Position numbers and translations under genes: made by a program. 64,000 nucleotides of DNA, taken from Rhodopirellula sp. SM50. GTDB taxonomy: Bacteria > Planctomycetota > Planctomycetia > Pirellulales > Pirellulaceae. Below the pieces are notes generated by a model. That model made no database searches. It had not been told where the DNA came from and saw only the letters and a program-made list of their open reading frames with translations. Location: assembly GCF_002289565.1 (NCBI RefSeq), contig NZ_NTFY01000005.1:1-64000 (forward strand). The letters run 5' to 3'. Of the stretch, positions 41,704-51,114 are shown piece after piece (the first letter of the stretch is position 1; each line of letters begins with the position of its first letter).

Positions 41704-42036
41704 TCACGCCGCCATGGCACCTTCGTGCAGCATCCGTTGCAAGCGATCCAGCGCCGCAAACATCTCATTCCATTGGCGGACGATATCCATCGTGGAGAGC
41801 ACCGGCGCGTCCTCACGGTCGAAACCGAGTTCACTGACGCGGACGATCTCATCCATCACGCGAATCCCGCCGGTTACCGCCGACTCGGTTTTCGATTGAG
41901 CCGATTTACCGTCGGTGTCGTCGACCGGCAAAACTTGCTGCATGGCTTGATGGACCGCCCACAGCGCCGCCTTGCGAGACGATTCGGCTTGGACGGTGGT
42001 GCGAAGCGTTCCTGATTGGACGAAGTACTTGGTCAT
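41704..42036 (-). CDS. Small conserved-type cytoplasmic protein (110 aa)
   Basis: Starts MTKYFVQSGTLRTTVQAESS, then a helix KAALWAVHQAMQQVLPVDD, a linker, and a beta-helix end (GGIRVMDEIVRVSELGFDRE, WNEMFAALDRLQRMLHEGA). Composition and regular structure indicate a real gene, and it faces the membrane-protein gene end to end with 8 bp between stops. No known domain. Its upstream region is shared with the riboswitch-controlled genes that run the other way. Confidence 0.6.
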   Translation of the reverse strand: MTKYFVQSGTLRTTVQAESSRKAALWAVHQAMQQVLPVDDTDGKSAQSKTESAVTGGIRVMDEIVRVSELGFDREDAPVLSTMDIVRQWNEMFAALDRLQRMLHEGAMAA

Positions 42037-42312
42037 GGCGGTGTCTCCCGTTCGGCGGTGGTGGAAATCGGCCGAGTGACTGGTTTTGCTCGGCTACACC
42101 TTTCATCGCAGTTCCACTGACACATTCGGTCCGTCCGGCGACAGCGAGTTTTCGGACTGGTTGAGGTTCTCGCTTCTCGGCCGTCTGGCTGCTTCTGCGC
42201 GAGGGAGATCCCTAACATTGCCCTCTTCGCGTCCCCGGGACAACTTTGGATTTGCGTCCGTCCGGTGATGACATAGGGTTCGATCAGTTTACCAGTCCAA
42301 TTCGCCGTAATT

Positions 42313-42407
42313 CCAGTCGCAGATAAAGGCAAACCGGTCGTGAGGCCGGGACGCAAAGCTATGGATCTCTTGAACGAAGAGACCGCCAAGCTACCCGTGA
42401 TGCTGGG
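42313..42407 (+). promoter_or_regulatory. Cyclic di-GMP-I (GEMM-I) riboswitch
   Basis: Conserved core GGCAAACC, a stem CCGGTC/GGCCGG capped by the GNRA loop GTGA, then GGGACGCAAAGC. The tetraloop receptor strand TATGG lies at 42360-42364 and its partner CCAAG at 42386-42390, within a second stem closed by TCTCT/AGAGA. The closing stem CCAG (42313-42316) pairs with CTGG (42403-42406). It ends ~29 nt before the ATG of the TadG-like gene, so c-di-GMP probably controls its translation or transcription. Confidence 0.88.
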
Positions 42408-42435
42408 GCGTCAAGTGTGCTCCGAGTGTCAAATT

Positions 42436-43572
42436 ATGAAATCCAATCAAATCGGGCGTCGGCGTGGTGCCGTCGCCGTACTTGTCGCGGTGTTGCTCGT
42501 CGTCGTCCTAGGGATGGTTGCGTGCGCCGTTGACCTGGGCGTACTGATGGTGGCGCAATCGGACCTCCAGCGGGCGGCCGACGCTGCCGCGCACGCTGCC
42601 GTCTTGGAATATCGCAGTGACGGCAATGCATATCGCATCATCACCGACACGCGACGCACTGCCAAGCAATACGTCGAGGACAATCCGGTGCTTGATCGCC
42701 AGGTGACCGTCCACCGGAACACGTTCAACGCCGATTTGGACGGTGACATCGTCGTGGGCAGGATCGATTTCAGTAATCCACGCGGCCCGATGACGTTTGA
42801 CGATCCCGAACAATACAACGCGGTGCGTGTCAAAGTGAGCCAAACGGCGGACCGGAACGGGGAGGTCGGTCTATTCTTTGCAAATATCTTCGGCTATTCG
42901 AGCATGATGCTGCGTGCCGAGGCCACGGCAGCAATCATCAAGAACGTTGGCGGATTCAAGGTCCCTGGATCCGGTGCCAATGTCCCATTTCTGCCGATTA
43001 CGATTGACGAAGACTATTGGGAGCGACAAGTACGTCAGGGGGCTGACCGATGGGGATACGACGCGATTAGCCAATCGATCGACGCCACACCCGACGGTAT
43101 CCCAGAAGTCGTCTTGTTCCCGACGAGGACTTCCAGTTCGGGGAACTTTGGAACAGTCAACGTCGGTCAGTCCTCCAATTCCACCAAACATCTCGCCGGG
43201 CAAATTCGTGACGGACTTTCAAAATCCGACCTCGACTATCACGGCGGTTCGCTGGCGCTGGATGATTCCGGAGAATTGACCCTAAGCGGTGATCCCGGCT
43301 TGAGTGCCAGCGTGAAGGATGATCTCGAGTCCATTGCCGGGAAACCGGTCATCATTCCCATCTATCGTGACGTCTCGGGCAATGGCAACAATGCGAAGTT
43401 CGTGATCGTGAAGTTTGTCGGTGTCCGGATTGTCGCCGTCAATCTGACCGGCGGAAACAAGTATGTCAGCGTTCAGCCGGCCAACGTGACGTTCAAAGGC
43501 GTTGTTCAAGCGGCCCCCGGCGTCAGTGGGACCAGCCAAAACATTTACTCTCCGCCAGTGATCGTGCAATAA
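42436..43572 (+). CDS. TadG-like pilus/surface protein (378 aa)
   Basis: The ATG at 42436 gives a short basic leader (MKSNQIGRRRGAVAVLVAVL) and one transmembrane segment, then MVACAVDLGVLMVAQSDLQR and AADAAAHAAVLE, the signature of TadG/Flp-pilus pseudopilin-like proteins. The remaining ~300 residues are extracytoplasmic and beta-rich. The c-di-GMP riboswitch just upstream ties it to the switch between motile and attached life. The next gene, tadE-like, follows after 11 nt and is cotranscribed. Likely a minor pilin or adhesion component of a tad-like system. Confidence 0.8.
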   Translation: MKSNQIGRRRGAVAVLVAVLLVVVLGMVACAVDLGVLMVAQSDLQRAADAAAHAAVLEYRSDGNAYRIITDTRRTAKQYVEDNPVLDRQVTVHRNTFNADLDGDIVVGRIDFSNPRGPMTFDDPEQYNAVRVKVSQTADRNGEVGLFFANIFGYSSMMLRAEATAAIIKNVGGFKVPGSGANVPFLPITIDEDYWERQVRQGADRWGYDAISQSIDATPDGIPEVVLFPTRTSSSGNFGTVNVGQSSNSTKHLAGQIRDGLSKSDLDYHGGSLALDDSGELTLSGDPGLSASVKDDLESIAGKPVIIPIYRDVSGNGNNAKFVIVKFVGVRIVAVNLTGGNKYVSVQPANVTFKGVVQAAPGVSGTSQNIYSPPVIVQ

Positions 43573-43583
43573 GGTTTGATTGA

Positions 43584-43991
43584 ATGAACGCAATTCGAAG
43601 CAAACGAAAGGGGGCCGCCGCGGTGGAGTTCGCGTTGGTGGCGCCATTCTTGATCCTCTTGGTGTTAGGTATCATCGAGTTCGGTCGTGGGATGATGGTC
43701 CAGCAACTGCTGACCAACGCGTCGCGCGAGGGCGCTCGGGAGGCGGCCCTGCCCGATGCGACCGCCGATTCGGTCAAGCAAAAGGTCGTTGATTTTTTGT
43801 CCGATGCATCAGTCAGCGTCTCGCCGTCAGATGTGACGGTGGATCCAGACCCCAGTGCCGCGTTTGACAATGAGCAGATCACGGTGAAAGTGGAGGTCGG
43901 TTACAACGAGATCGGCTGGATCAACGGCTCGTTTTTAAACGGAGTGACACTCAGCGCAACGACCAGGATGCGGTCCGAGCGGTTGGATTGA
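43584..43991 (+). CDS. TadE-like pseudopilin (135 aa)
   Basis: Starts 11 nt after the TadG-like gene. Basic leader with KRKGAAAVEFALVAPFLILL, the TadE signature (G-A-A-V-E-F), and a single membrane helix to ~residue 36 (LVLGIIEFGRGMMVQQLLT). The short extracytoplasmic domain ends TLSATTRMRSE. The Glu in the leader is the conserved position after the prepilin-peptidase site. Expected to work with the TadG-like protein under c-di-GMP control. Confidence 0.85.
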   Translation: MNAIRSKRKGAAAVEFALVAPFLILLVLGIIEFGRGMMVQQLLTNASREGAREAALPDATADSVKQKVVDFLSDASVSVSPSDVTVDPDPSAAFDNEQITVKVEVGYNEIGWINGSFLNGVTLSATTRMRSERLD

Positions 43992-44368
43992 GCAACGCAA
44001 TTTCTTGCCCGTCGGATTGGTCCCGCGTGGCGTCTTTGGTGCAGTCAGTCAGGTTGGTGTGTGCGATATGGCGCACACGCTATTGAACTGCGCTTCTGTG
44101 GAGCACATTGTCTGCAGCGGGTGACAAGGGGGCGACTGGACAGATCTGCCGGCATTCTTCACATCGGTCGCGTCCGTTTGACTGTGAGCGTGACCGTTTC
44201 GGGAAACCAACGTCAGCAGCAGGCATGGTATTTGCGGCAGCTGAGCGGCACGCAGCACGAGTCGTGCTTGCACGAAAGACCGCCGTTCATCGGATCAGGT
44301 CTTTCCAACTCACGTGCCGGCGGCCGATCCGCCCAGCGTGCAGGGTCGCACCCCACATCATGCCCGCC
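43992..44368. other. Intergenic stretch before the flavoprotein pair
   Basis: No gene found. Open frames that cross it are extensions upstream of the flavoprotein start and lack conserved residues. It probably holds the promoter of the NfnA/NfnB-like genes. Confidence 0.4.
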
Positions 44369-45268
44369 ATGTTTCCCATCAAAGAATCTCGCTTTCTCTC
44401 TGGCGATGTCAAGTTATTCCGTGTCGAAGCGCCTCGGATTGCCCGCAAGCGGCAGGCGGGGCAGTTTGTGATCGTCCGCATCCACGAGCACGGCGAGCGA
44501 ATCCCGTTGACGATTGCCGACTCGGACGTCGAGCAGGGGACGATCACGATCATCGTTCAGGGTGTCGGCAAGACGACGCGACTGCTCAATCAGCTCGAAG
44601 CCGGCGATTCGATCTTGGACGTCGTCGGCCCCTTGGGCGAGCCGTCGGAGATCAAGGCGTTCGGCACGGTCGTCGTCATCGGGGGGGGCGTGGGGACAGC
44701 CATCGCCTACCCAACCGCGGTCGCGATGAAACAGGCCGGCAACCACGTGATCACGATCGTCGGTGCCCGCAATCAGTCGTTGTTGATTTTGGAAGAGGAG
44801 GTTCGAGCGACCAGCGACGAACTTTATTTGATGACCGACGACGGCAGTTACGGTGAACACGGCTTCGTCACACAAAAGTTGCAAGCGTTGATCGATCAGG
44901 GACGAACGATCGATCACGTGTTGGCGATCGGTCCGATCCCGATGATGCGGGCGGTCGCCGAGGTCACTCGCCCGCATCAGATTCCGACCATCGTCAGTTT
45001 GAATCCGATCATGGTCGATGGCACCGGCATGTGCGGCGGTTGTCGGGTGTACGTCGGCAAGGAATGCAAATTCGCCTGTGTCGATGGCCCGGAGTTTGAC
45101 GCGCATCAAGTCGATTTCACCAATCTGATCCAGCGCAACAAGATGTACCGTGATCGCGAGCAGGAATCGTTGGAAGCATTCGAGGCCGATCCGACTGACG
45201 ACCTGGAGGAAGCTCACCATTGCCACATGGAACAGAAGTTTCCGGAAGTCGGTCCACGGACGGTTTGA
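44369..45268 (+). CDS. NfnA-like FAD/NAD(P) oxidoreductase subunit with 2Fe-2S site (299 aa)
   Basis: The start MFPIKESRFLSGDVKLFRVE at 44369 is typical; ATG 44360 is an alternative. FAD-binding beta-barrel: RKRQAGQFVIVRIHEHGERIPLTI as two runs. NAD-binding domain: VVVIGGGVGTAIAYPTA. The C-terminal cysteines CGGCRVY plus CKFACVDGPEFDAH form the 2Fe-2S site of sulfide dehydrogenase/NfnA. The following gene is the matching NfnB/GltA-like subunit. In studied organisms this pair transfers electrons between NADH, NADPH and ferredoxin by flavin bifurcation. Confidence 0.85.
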   Translation: MFPIKESRFLSGDVKLFRVEAPRIARKRQAGQFVIVRIHEHGERIPLTIADSDVEQGTITIIVQGVGKTTRLLNQLEAGDSILDVVGPLGEPSEIKAFGTVVVIGGGVGTAIAYPTAVAMKQAGNHVITIVGARNQSLLILEEEVRATSDELYLMTDDGSYGEHGFVTQKLQALIDQGRTIDHVLAIGPIPMMRAVAEVTRPHQIPTIVSLNPIMVDGTGMCGGCRVYVGKECKFACVDGPEFDAHQVDFTNLIQRNKMYRDREQESLEAFEADPTDDLEEAHHCHMEQKFPEVGPRTV

Positions 45269-45321
45269 AGGTCAAAGGTCACACGTCAGACGTCATCCAC
45301 GTACCATACAGATTCTGATCC

Positions 45322-46752
45322 ATGGTTGATAAACTTCCTCCCAAGCAGCGCACCAAAATTCCTCGTCAGGCGATGCCCGAACAGGACGCTTGCCAACGGG
45401 CCCACAACTTCGAAGAAGTCAACTTGGGTTTGACCGAAGCGATCGCCCAGCGCGAGTCGCAGCGTTGTTTGACCTGTGCCGATCCGAAGTGCACGCACGG
45501 CTGTCCGGTGGGCGTGCAGATCCGTGAAGTCGTCGATTTGGTGCGCGAGGGTGAGTACCTGTCCGCAGCCGCCAAGCTGCGGGAGGACAACGTGTTGCCG
45601 GCGGTCACGGGCCGTGTTTGTCCCCAGGAGAACCAATGCGAAGGCGCTTGCGTGTTGGCCAGGCGTTTTAATTCGCTGGCGATCGGGCACATCGAACGAT
45701 TTGTAGCCGATTACGAACGCCAGACGGGGCAAGTGGGACTTCCCGAACGCGCACTGCTGACGGGCAAGAAAGTTGCGATCGTCGGCAGCGGGCCGGCGGG
45801 ATTGAGCTGCGCCGGCGACCTGTCGTTGAAAGGCCATGAGGTGACCGTGTTCGAGGCGCTTCACGAAATCGGCGGCGTGTTGATCTATGGCATCCCGGAG
45901 TTTCGTTTGCCCAAGGAGATTGTTCGGCAAGAAGTCGAGAACATGCGGGCGATGGGCATCGACTTTCAAACCAACGTCGTTATCGGCAAGACGGTCACCA
46001 TCGACGAGCTGTTCAACGAAGAAGGCTACGATGCGGTGTTCATCGCCACCGGGGCGGGGCTGCCGAAGTTCATGAACATTCCCGGTGAGCAGTTGGCCGG
46101 CGTCTACTCGGCAAACGAGTTTTTGACGCGGGTGAACCTGATGAAGGCCTACGATCCCGATCAATACGATTCACCCATTTATGATTGTCGCGGCCGCAAC
46201 GTGGCGATCGTCGGCGGCGGGAATACGGCGATGGATTCGGTTCGGTCGGCGTTGCGTCTGGGCGCAAAGAACGCCTACATCATCTATCGCCGCAGCGAGG
46301 AGGAGATGCCGGCCCGCGGCGAAGAGGTGCATCATGCCAAGGACGAAGGCGTGCAGTTCATGAACCTGCACAACCCGCTGGAGTTCGTCGGCAACGAGGA
46401 AGGCAACTTGACCGGAGTCAAGTTGGTCAAGATGGAACTCGGCGAAGCGGACGAATCGGGGCGTCGGCGTCCGGTCCCGATCGAAGGTTCTGAATTTGTG
46501 ATGCCGATCGACATGGCGGTCGTCGCCATTGGCACCGGCGCCAATCCGTTGGTGCAGTCGACCACACCGGACATGGCGACCAACAAATGGGGCTACATCG
46601 TTGCCGATGAAGAGACGTTGCGGACCAACAAACGCGGCGTGTTCGCCGGCGGCGACATCGTCAGCGGTGCCGCCACGGTGATCTTGGCGATGGGGGCCGG
46701 TCGGGTGGCGGCGCGGTCGATGCACGAGTATTTGGAAACGGGACAGTGGTAG
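45322..46752 (+). CDS. NfnB/GltA-like NADPH oxidoreductase subunit (476 aa)
   Basis: The N-terminal ~120 residues hold two 4Fe-4S motifs (CLTCADPKCTHGCPVG and CPQENQCEGACVLA). Two nucleotide-binding Rossmann folds follow: VAIVGSGPAGLSCAGDL for FAD and VAIVGGGNTAMDSVRSAL for NADPH, then the closing FAD loop GVFAGGDIVSGAATVILAMG. This is the small-subunit glutamate synthase/NfnB type. No large glutamate-synthase subunit lies nearby, and the partner at 44369 argues for the Nfn (ferredoxin:NADP transhydrogenase) role. It may feed or receive electrons linked to the complex I encoded next. Confidence 0.88.
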   Translation: MVDKLPPKQRTKIPRQAMPEQDACQRAHNFEEVNLGLTEAIAQRESQRCLTCADPKCTHGCPVGVQIREVVDLVREGEYLSAAAKLREDNVLPAVTGRVCPQENQCEGACVLARRFNSLAIGHIERFVADYERQTGQVGLPERALLTGKKVAIVGSGPAGLSCAGDLSLKGHEVTVFEALHEIGGVLIYGIPEFRLPKEIVRQEVENMRAMGIDFQTNVVIGKTVTIDELFNEEGYDAVFIATGAGLPKFMNIPGEQLAGVYSANEFLTRVNLMKAYDPDQYDSPIYDCRGRNVAIVGGGNTAMDSVRSALRLGAKNAYIIYRRSEEEMPARGEEVHHAKDEGVQFMNLHNPLEFVGNEEGNLTGVKLVKMELGEADESGRRRPVPIEGSEFVMPIDMAVVAIGTGANPLVQSTTPDMATNKWGYIVADEETLRTNKRGVFAGGDIVSGAATVILAMGAGRVAARSMHEYLETGQW

Positions 46753-46840
46753 TCGTTTGGCACGCCGCGAGTACGATGGCCCTTCCGGGCCGTCGTTCGT
46801 TGGTCTCCCGACGACGACCTAGAAAGGACGTCGTCAACTC

Positions 46841-46953
46841 GTTCCAAGGCTCCGCCTTGGAACGCAAGGTCGGTGTGGCTCTGCCACACGTCGATGGCCG
46901 GTAGGAGGCGGGAGCCTCCGTAAGCATTGTGTTCCCAGGCGGAGCCCGGGAAC
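46841..46953. repeat. Family D palindromic repeats (two copies)
   Basis: 46841-46896: GTTCCAAGGCTCCGCCTTGG palindrome followed by GGTGTGGCTCTGCCACAC. 46931-46953: variant GTTCCCAGGCGGAGCCCGGG. Same composite in reverse at 57862-57916. The rest of 46753-47237 contains no gene. Confidence 0.8.
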
Positions 46954-47237
46954 AAGGAAAGGACGTCGTACACCGCAGCATTGAGGCGGTGCCCGGTCGC
47001 TGCGAAGCAGCGACTGGGCGCGGCTGAAGCCTGCACACCAACAATCAGACCCGTGCCATTGACACTCCTCCCTGGGAACACACGGTCGTCGATAGCGGTA
47101 CGTCTGTAGATTGTCCCGATGGGAAAGGGTAAGATGACGGCGGGCGTCACTTCACTGAGAGCCGTCCAACGGCTGGGATGCGGACATCGTCGGTCTTGTT
47201 GTCGTTCCACTTTGGTTGCCGAGTGCAATTACCAGAC

Positions 47238-47591
47238 ATGGACTATCTATTTGTCTTTCTGTTCGTCGTGCTGGGGATCGCGATGGTACTTGGCGGTATC
47301 TTTGCGTCCTACCTGTTGGCACCGCGAAACCCGACCAAGGTGAAGCAGTCACCGTATGAATGTGGTGAGGAAACGATCGGATCGTCTTCGATCAATTTCA
47401 ACGTCGCCTACTACTTGTTTGCGATCCTGTTTTTGGTGTTCGACGTTGAAGCGGCGTTCTTGTTTCCTTGGGCCGTGGTGCTTCGCGAACTCGGATTGAT
47501 CGGGCTGATCGAGGTCGTGATGTTTGTGCTTGTTCTGGTCGTCGGCCTGGCATATGCCTGGAAAAAGGGGGTTCTGGAATGGGAATCGTAA
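47238..47591 (+). CDS. nuoA: NADH-quinone oxidoreductase subunit A (117 aa)
   Basis: Membrane-arm subunit at the junction with the peripheral arm. Three membrane helices: [39 protein letters not shown] and [16 protein letters not shown]. The loop has the conserved [10 protein letters not shown] with the quinone-channel Cys. Start ATG 47238, giving [10 protein letters not shown]; longer upstream reading is not conserved. First of eleven nuo genes in one direction; overlaps nuoB by 13 nt. Confidence 0.93.
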   Translation: MDYLFVFLFVVLGIAMVLGGIFASYLLAPRNPTKVKQSPYECGEETIGSSSINFNVAYYLFAILFLVFDVEAAFLFPWAVVLRELGLIGLIEVVMFVLVLVVGLAYAWKKGVLEWES

Positions 47592-48313
47592 CGGACAAGC
47601 TTCCCGGTGCATTGGAAAAGGTGCCCGGCGGCAACGTCTTGGTGACCCGGTTTGACGAGATCATCAACTGGGCCCGAGCCAGCAGCCTGTGGCCATTGAC
47701 GTTTGGCACCAGTTGCTGTGCGATCGAGATGTTGATGGCCACGGGAGGACCGCGACACGATTTGGCTCGATTTGGTGCCGAGGTCGCGCGGCCGTCTCCG
47801 CGTCAGGCCGACTTGTTGATTCTGGCGGGCACGATCGTCAAACGGATGGCTCCGCGGCTGCGGACGTTGTACGAGCAGATGGCGGAGCCGAGGTACGTGA
47901 TCGCGACGGGCGCCTGCACGATTTCCGGCGGCCCGTTCATCTATCATTCCTACACGACCGTGCGGGGGGCCGACGAGATCATTCCCGTCGACGTTTACGT
48001 TCCCGGTTGTCCCCCGCGTCCCGAGCAATTGTTCCATGGCTTGTTGACATTGCAGAAAATGATCAAGGAAGGCGAAACGATTCGCGAGCCCGGGGTTCGC
48101 CGCAAACCCGTCATCAGCGCGCTGCCCGAGGGGATCACGTTGGAAGATATCCAAGGGGAGATGAAGGAATTACTCGTCAAGGAGAACGAGGTCGACGTCC
48201 AGCATGCCGTCGACAAGCTCAAATGGCCGAGCGGATTGAACGAACGCAGTTCCGGCAACAGCGAGGCGAGCGAAAGCGGGGCTGGCAAAAGCGGGGCGGA
48301 TGATGGAACGTGA
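47579..48313 (+). CDS. nuoB: NADH-quinone oxidoreductase subunit B (244 aa)
   Basis: Carries the N2 4Fe-4S cluster next to the quinone site: [15 protein letters not shown] with two adjacent cysteines, then [10 protein letters not shown] and [11 protein letters not shown]. Start ATG 47579 within the nuoA end. The C-terminal ~60 residues (Ser/Gly/Glu-rich) extend beyond the usual ~160-180 residues of NuoB. Overlaps nuoC by 14 nt. Confidence 0.95.
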   Translation: MGIVTDKLPGALEKVPGGNVLVTRFDEIINWARASSLWPLTFGTSCCAIEMLMATGGPRHDLARFGAEVARPSPRQADLLILAGTIVKRMAPRLRTLYEQMAEPRYVIATGACTISGGPFIYHSYTTVRGADEIIPVDVYVPGCPPRPEQLFHGLLTLQKMIKEGETIREPGVRRKPVISALPEGITLEDIQGEMKELLVKENEVDVQHAVDKLKWPSGLNERSSGNSEASESGAGKSGADDGT

Positions 48314-48770
48314 AGCCCTGCAAGCGGCCGTTTGTGAACTCGACTCGGCCGTCAGCCCCTTGGACGCCAACGCCGACCGTGCGGCAGTCGTGGTCGAGGC
48401 GAGTGCCCTGCCCGCGATCGTTCGCCGTCTCCGCGACGAGCCCCGGTTTGCGTTTGCCCAATTGCTCGATCACGTGGCGGTCGATTGGATCGACCGGGGG
48501 CAGTTCGAGCTGATCTATCAACTCTACTCTTTCAAGCACAAACATTTCCTTTCCGTCAGCGTGTTTGTCCCGCGGGAGGATCCCCGCGTGCCGACGCTCT
48601 GTCGCGTGCACCCGGTGGCGGAGTGGCAGGAACGGGAAGTCTACGACCTGTTCGGCGTGTTGTACGACGATCATCCGGATCTCAGAAGGCTGTTCCTGGA
48701 AGATGATTGGGTCGGATTTCCCTTGCGCAAGGACTACCAAGACGACTTTATGCTCGACAGGCCAAGATGA
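48300..48770 (+). CDS. nuoC: NADH-quinone oxidoreductase subunit C (156 aa)
   Basis: The 30-kDa subunit of the peripheral arm. Contains the family signature [20 protein letters not shown] (as [10 protein letters not shown]) and ends [11 protein letters not shown]. Separate from NuoD, not fused as in E. coli. Stop overlaps the nuoD start (ATGA). Confidence 0.93.
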   Translation: MMEREALQAAVCELDSAVSPLDANADRAAVVVEASALPAIVRRLRDEPRFAFAQLLDHVAVDWIDRGQFELIYQLYSFKHKHFLSVSVFVPREDPRVPTLCRVHPVAEWQEREVYDLFGVLYDDHPDLRRLFLEDDWVGFPLRKDYQDDFMLDRPR

Positions 48771-49927
48771 CCGTAGAAGTTTCGTCACTGAAGGAACTCG
48801 TGGAGCAGGCCAGCGGCGACGACCGTTCGCCGGACACCCAAGAGTATTTCGTCAACATGGGCCCCCAGCACCCGTCGACCCACGGCGTGTTGCGGCTGGT
48901 GTTGAAGTTGGACGGCGAAAGGGTGCTTCGATGTATCCCCGTGCTCGGTTACATCCACCGCAGCATCGAGAAGATCTCCGAGCACATGAACTACATGAAC
49001 TGTGTCCATCTGACCGACCGGATGGATTACCTGTCGTCGATCATGAACAACTGGGCGGTGTCCAAGGCGGTTGAAGAAGCGGCGGGGATCGAGGTCAATT
49101 CACGGATTCAAACCATCCGCACGATCTTCGCCGAGCTGGAACGGATTCAGAGCCATCAATTGTGGTGGGGCGTGTTGGGGATGGATCTGGGGGCGTTCAC
49201 GCCGTTCCTGTACGGGATCCGCGATCGCGAGGTCCTCAACGATGTGATGGAAGAGACGGTCGGTGCCCGGCTGACGATGAACTATGTGCTACCGGGCGGG
49301 TTGATGGCGGACATTCACCCGAATTTTGTCCATCGCGTCAAGGAATTTATCAAGTACTTCCGCCCCAAGTTGGACGAATACGATGACCTGTTGACCAACA
49401 ACGTCATCATCCAAGAACGTCTTCGCAACGTCGGGATTCTATCGGCACAGACGGCGGTCCAATACGGGGCCACCGGACCGGTTCTGCGCGGGTCGGGCGT
49501 CGCGTTCGATTTGCGGAAAGACCACCCCTACGGCGTCTACGATCAGGCGGACTTTGAAGTTCCCGTCGGCACAATCGGTGACAGTTGGGACCGCTATTGG
49601 GTGCGGGTGGAGGAGATGCGCCAGTCGCTGAACATCGTCGAGCAGCTGCTTGACAACATTCCGCCGGGCGACTTTCTGGTCAAGAAATTGAATTCCAAGA
49701 TCAAGATTCCGGAAGGTCGCTACTATAGCCAACTGGAAACGGCGCGAGGGGTCTTGGGCGTGTTCATCGCGTCGGACAAGAAGGACGAGCCGTATCGGTT
49801 GCACTATCGCTCTCCGAACTTCAACAACCTGTGGTGCCTGGAACCCATGATCAAGGGCGACTACATCGCTTCGTTGATCGGGGCCATGTCCTCTCTGGAT
49901 CTGGTCATCCCAGACATCGATCGATAA
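48767..49927 (+). CDS. nuoD: NADH-quinone oxidoreductase subunit D (386 aa)
   Basis: The 49-kDa subunit forming the quinone pocket with NuoB. Start at ATG 48767 overlapping nuoC. Motifs: NMGPQHPSTHGVLRLVLKL, GYIHRSIEK, the C-terminal RSPNFNNLWC and the closing DIDR. Full length. Confidence 0.95.
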   Translation: MTVEVSSLKELVEQASGDDRSPDTQEYFVNMGPQHPSTHGVLRLVLKLDGERVLRCIPVLGYIHRSIEKISEHMNYMNCVHLTDRMDYLSSIMNNWAVSKAVEEAAGIEVNSRIQTIRTIFAELERIQSHQLWWGVLGMDLGAFTPFLYGIRDREVLNDVMEETVGARLTMNYVLPGGLMADIHPNFVHRVKEFIKYFRPKLDEYDDLLTNNVIIQERLRNVGILSAQTAVQYGATGPVLRGSGVAFDLRKDHPYGVYDQADFEVPVGTIGDSWDRYWVRVEEMRQSLNIVEQLLDNIPPGDFLVKKLNSKIKIPEGRYYSQLETARGVLGVFIASDKKDEPYRLHYRSPNFNNLWCLEPMIKGDYIASLIGAMSSLDLVIPDIDR

Positions 49928-49943
49928 GGAGAAACCCATCGCC

Positions 49944-51101
49944 GTGGCAGATGCTTTGTTGAATCCACTTTCGCTGACGCTGTCCGTTCAAACGAGCGAG
50001 GCGTTTGCCGCGCCGGCGATGTCGTTGGCCGACCGTGCCAGTCGGGCGTTGGAGTCGGGCGTCTGGGGCGCGGTGATGTACATCGTGATCGGGTTGGTCG
50101 CCGTGCTCACCGCGGTTTCCGTGTTGGGATTGGTGATGAGCTACATCGAGCGCAAGGTCGCCGGTCACTTTCAGTGTCGATTGGGGCCGATGCGGGTTGG
50201 TCCGCACGGCGTGCTTCAGTCGCTGGCCGATGGTATCAAGCTGTTGTTCAAAGAGGGGATCGAGCCCGGCGACGGCGACAAGGTGATCTTCATCGGCGCA
50301 CCGATCTTCAGCATCACGGCGACGATCTTATTGTTGGCGATCGTCCCGCTGGCGCCGGGCATTCAGGTCGTCGACATGAATGTGGGGGTGGTCTACATCG
50401 CGGCGGTCAGCGGTTTGGGCGTGATGGGGATTTTGATGGGCGGCTGGAGCAGCAACAACAAGTGGTCGCTGTTGGGGGCGATGCGAGCGGGCGCGCAGAT
50501 GATTTCCTACGAGGTCTCGCTGACGATCGCGCTGTTGGTGGTGGTGCTGTTTTCGGGCACCTTGAAGGTTTCGGAGATCATTGAAAGCCAACAACAAGGG
50601 TGGTGGATTTGGAGGGGCCATGGTGTCGCGATCGTCGCGTTTTGCCTGTACGTGATCGCGTCCACCGCGGAACTCAATCGGACGCCCTTCGATTTGCCCG
50701 AAGGCGAGAGCGAATTGACCGGCGGCTACCACACCGAATACAGCGGCTTGCGATTTTCGTTTTTCTTTCTCGCCGAATTCGCCAACCTGTTTGTTTTCTC
50801 GGCGCTGGCGGTGACCTTTTTCTTCGGCGGTTGGTTGCCGTTCCATGTCGGGAACTACGAGGGTTTCAACGCTGTGATGGATCTGTTGCCTCCGGTGATC
50901 TCGCCGATGTTTTGGTTCGGCAGCAAATGCGCGTTGTTGATTTTTGTCTTGATGTGGTTTCGCTGGACCTTTCCGCGACTTCGGATGGATCAATTGATGC
51001 GATTGGAGTGGAAGGTGCTGCTGCCGATCGGCTTTGTCAACCTGATCGTGGCGGCAACGATTGTGCTGACCGGATTGTATTTTTTCCCCTCCGCGACATG
51101 A
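49944..51101 (+). CDS. nuoH: NADH-quinone oxidoreductase subunit H (385 aa)
   Basis: Membrane subunit at the arm junction. Starts at GTG 49944 with AAGGAGA upstream. About eight helices; conserved VMSYIERKVAGHFQCRLGPM, the RVGPHGVLQSLADGIKLLFK loop and the FDLPEGESELTGGYHTEYSG acidic loop that gates the quinone tunnel. Followed by nuoI after 13 nt. Confidence 0.95.
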   Translation: MADALLNPLSLTLSVQTSEAFAAPAMSLADRASRALESGVWGAVMYIVIGLVAVLTAVSVLGLVMSYIERKVAGHFQCRLGPMRVGPHGVLQSLADGIKLLFKEGIEPGDGDKVIFIGAPIFSITATILLLAIVPLAPGIQVVDMNVGVVYIAAVSGLGVMGILMGGWSSNNKWSLLGAMRAGAQMISYEVSLTIALLVVVLFSGTLKVSEIIESQQQGWWIWRGHGVAIVAFCLYVIASTAELNRTPFDLPEGESELTGGYHTEYSGLRFSFFFLAEFANLFVFSALAVTFFFGGWLPFHVGNYEGFNAVMDLLPPVISPMFWFGSKCALLIFVLMWFRWTFPRLRMDQLMRLEWKVLLPIGFVNLIVAATIVLTGLYFFPSAT

Positions 51102-51114
51102 ATGACGTATAGCC

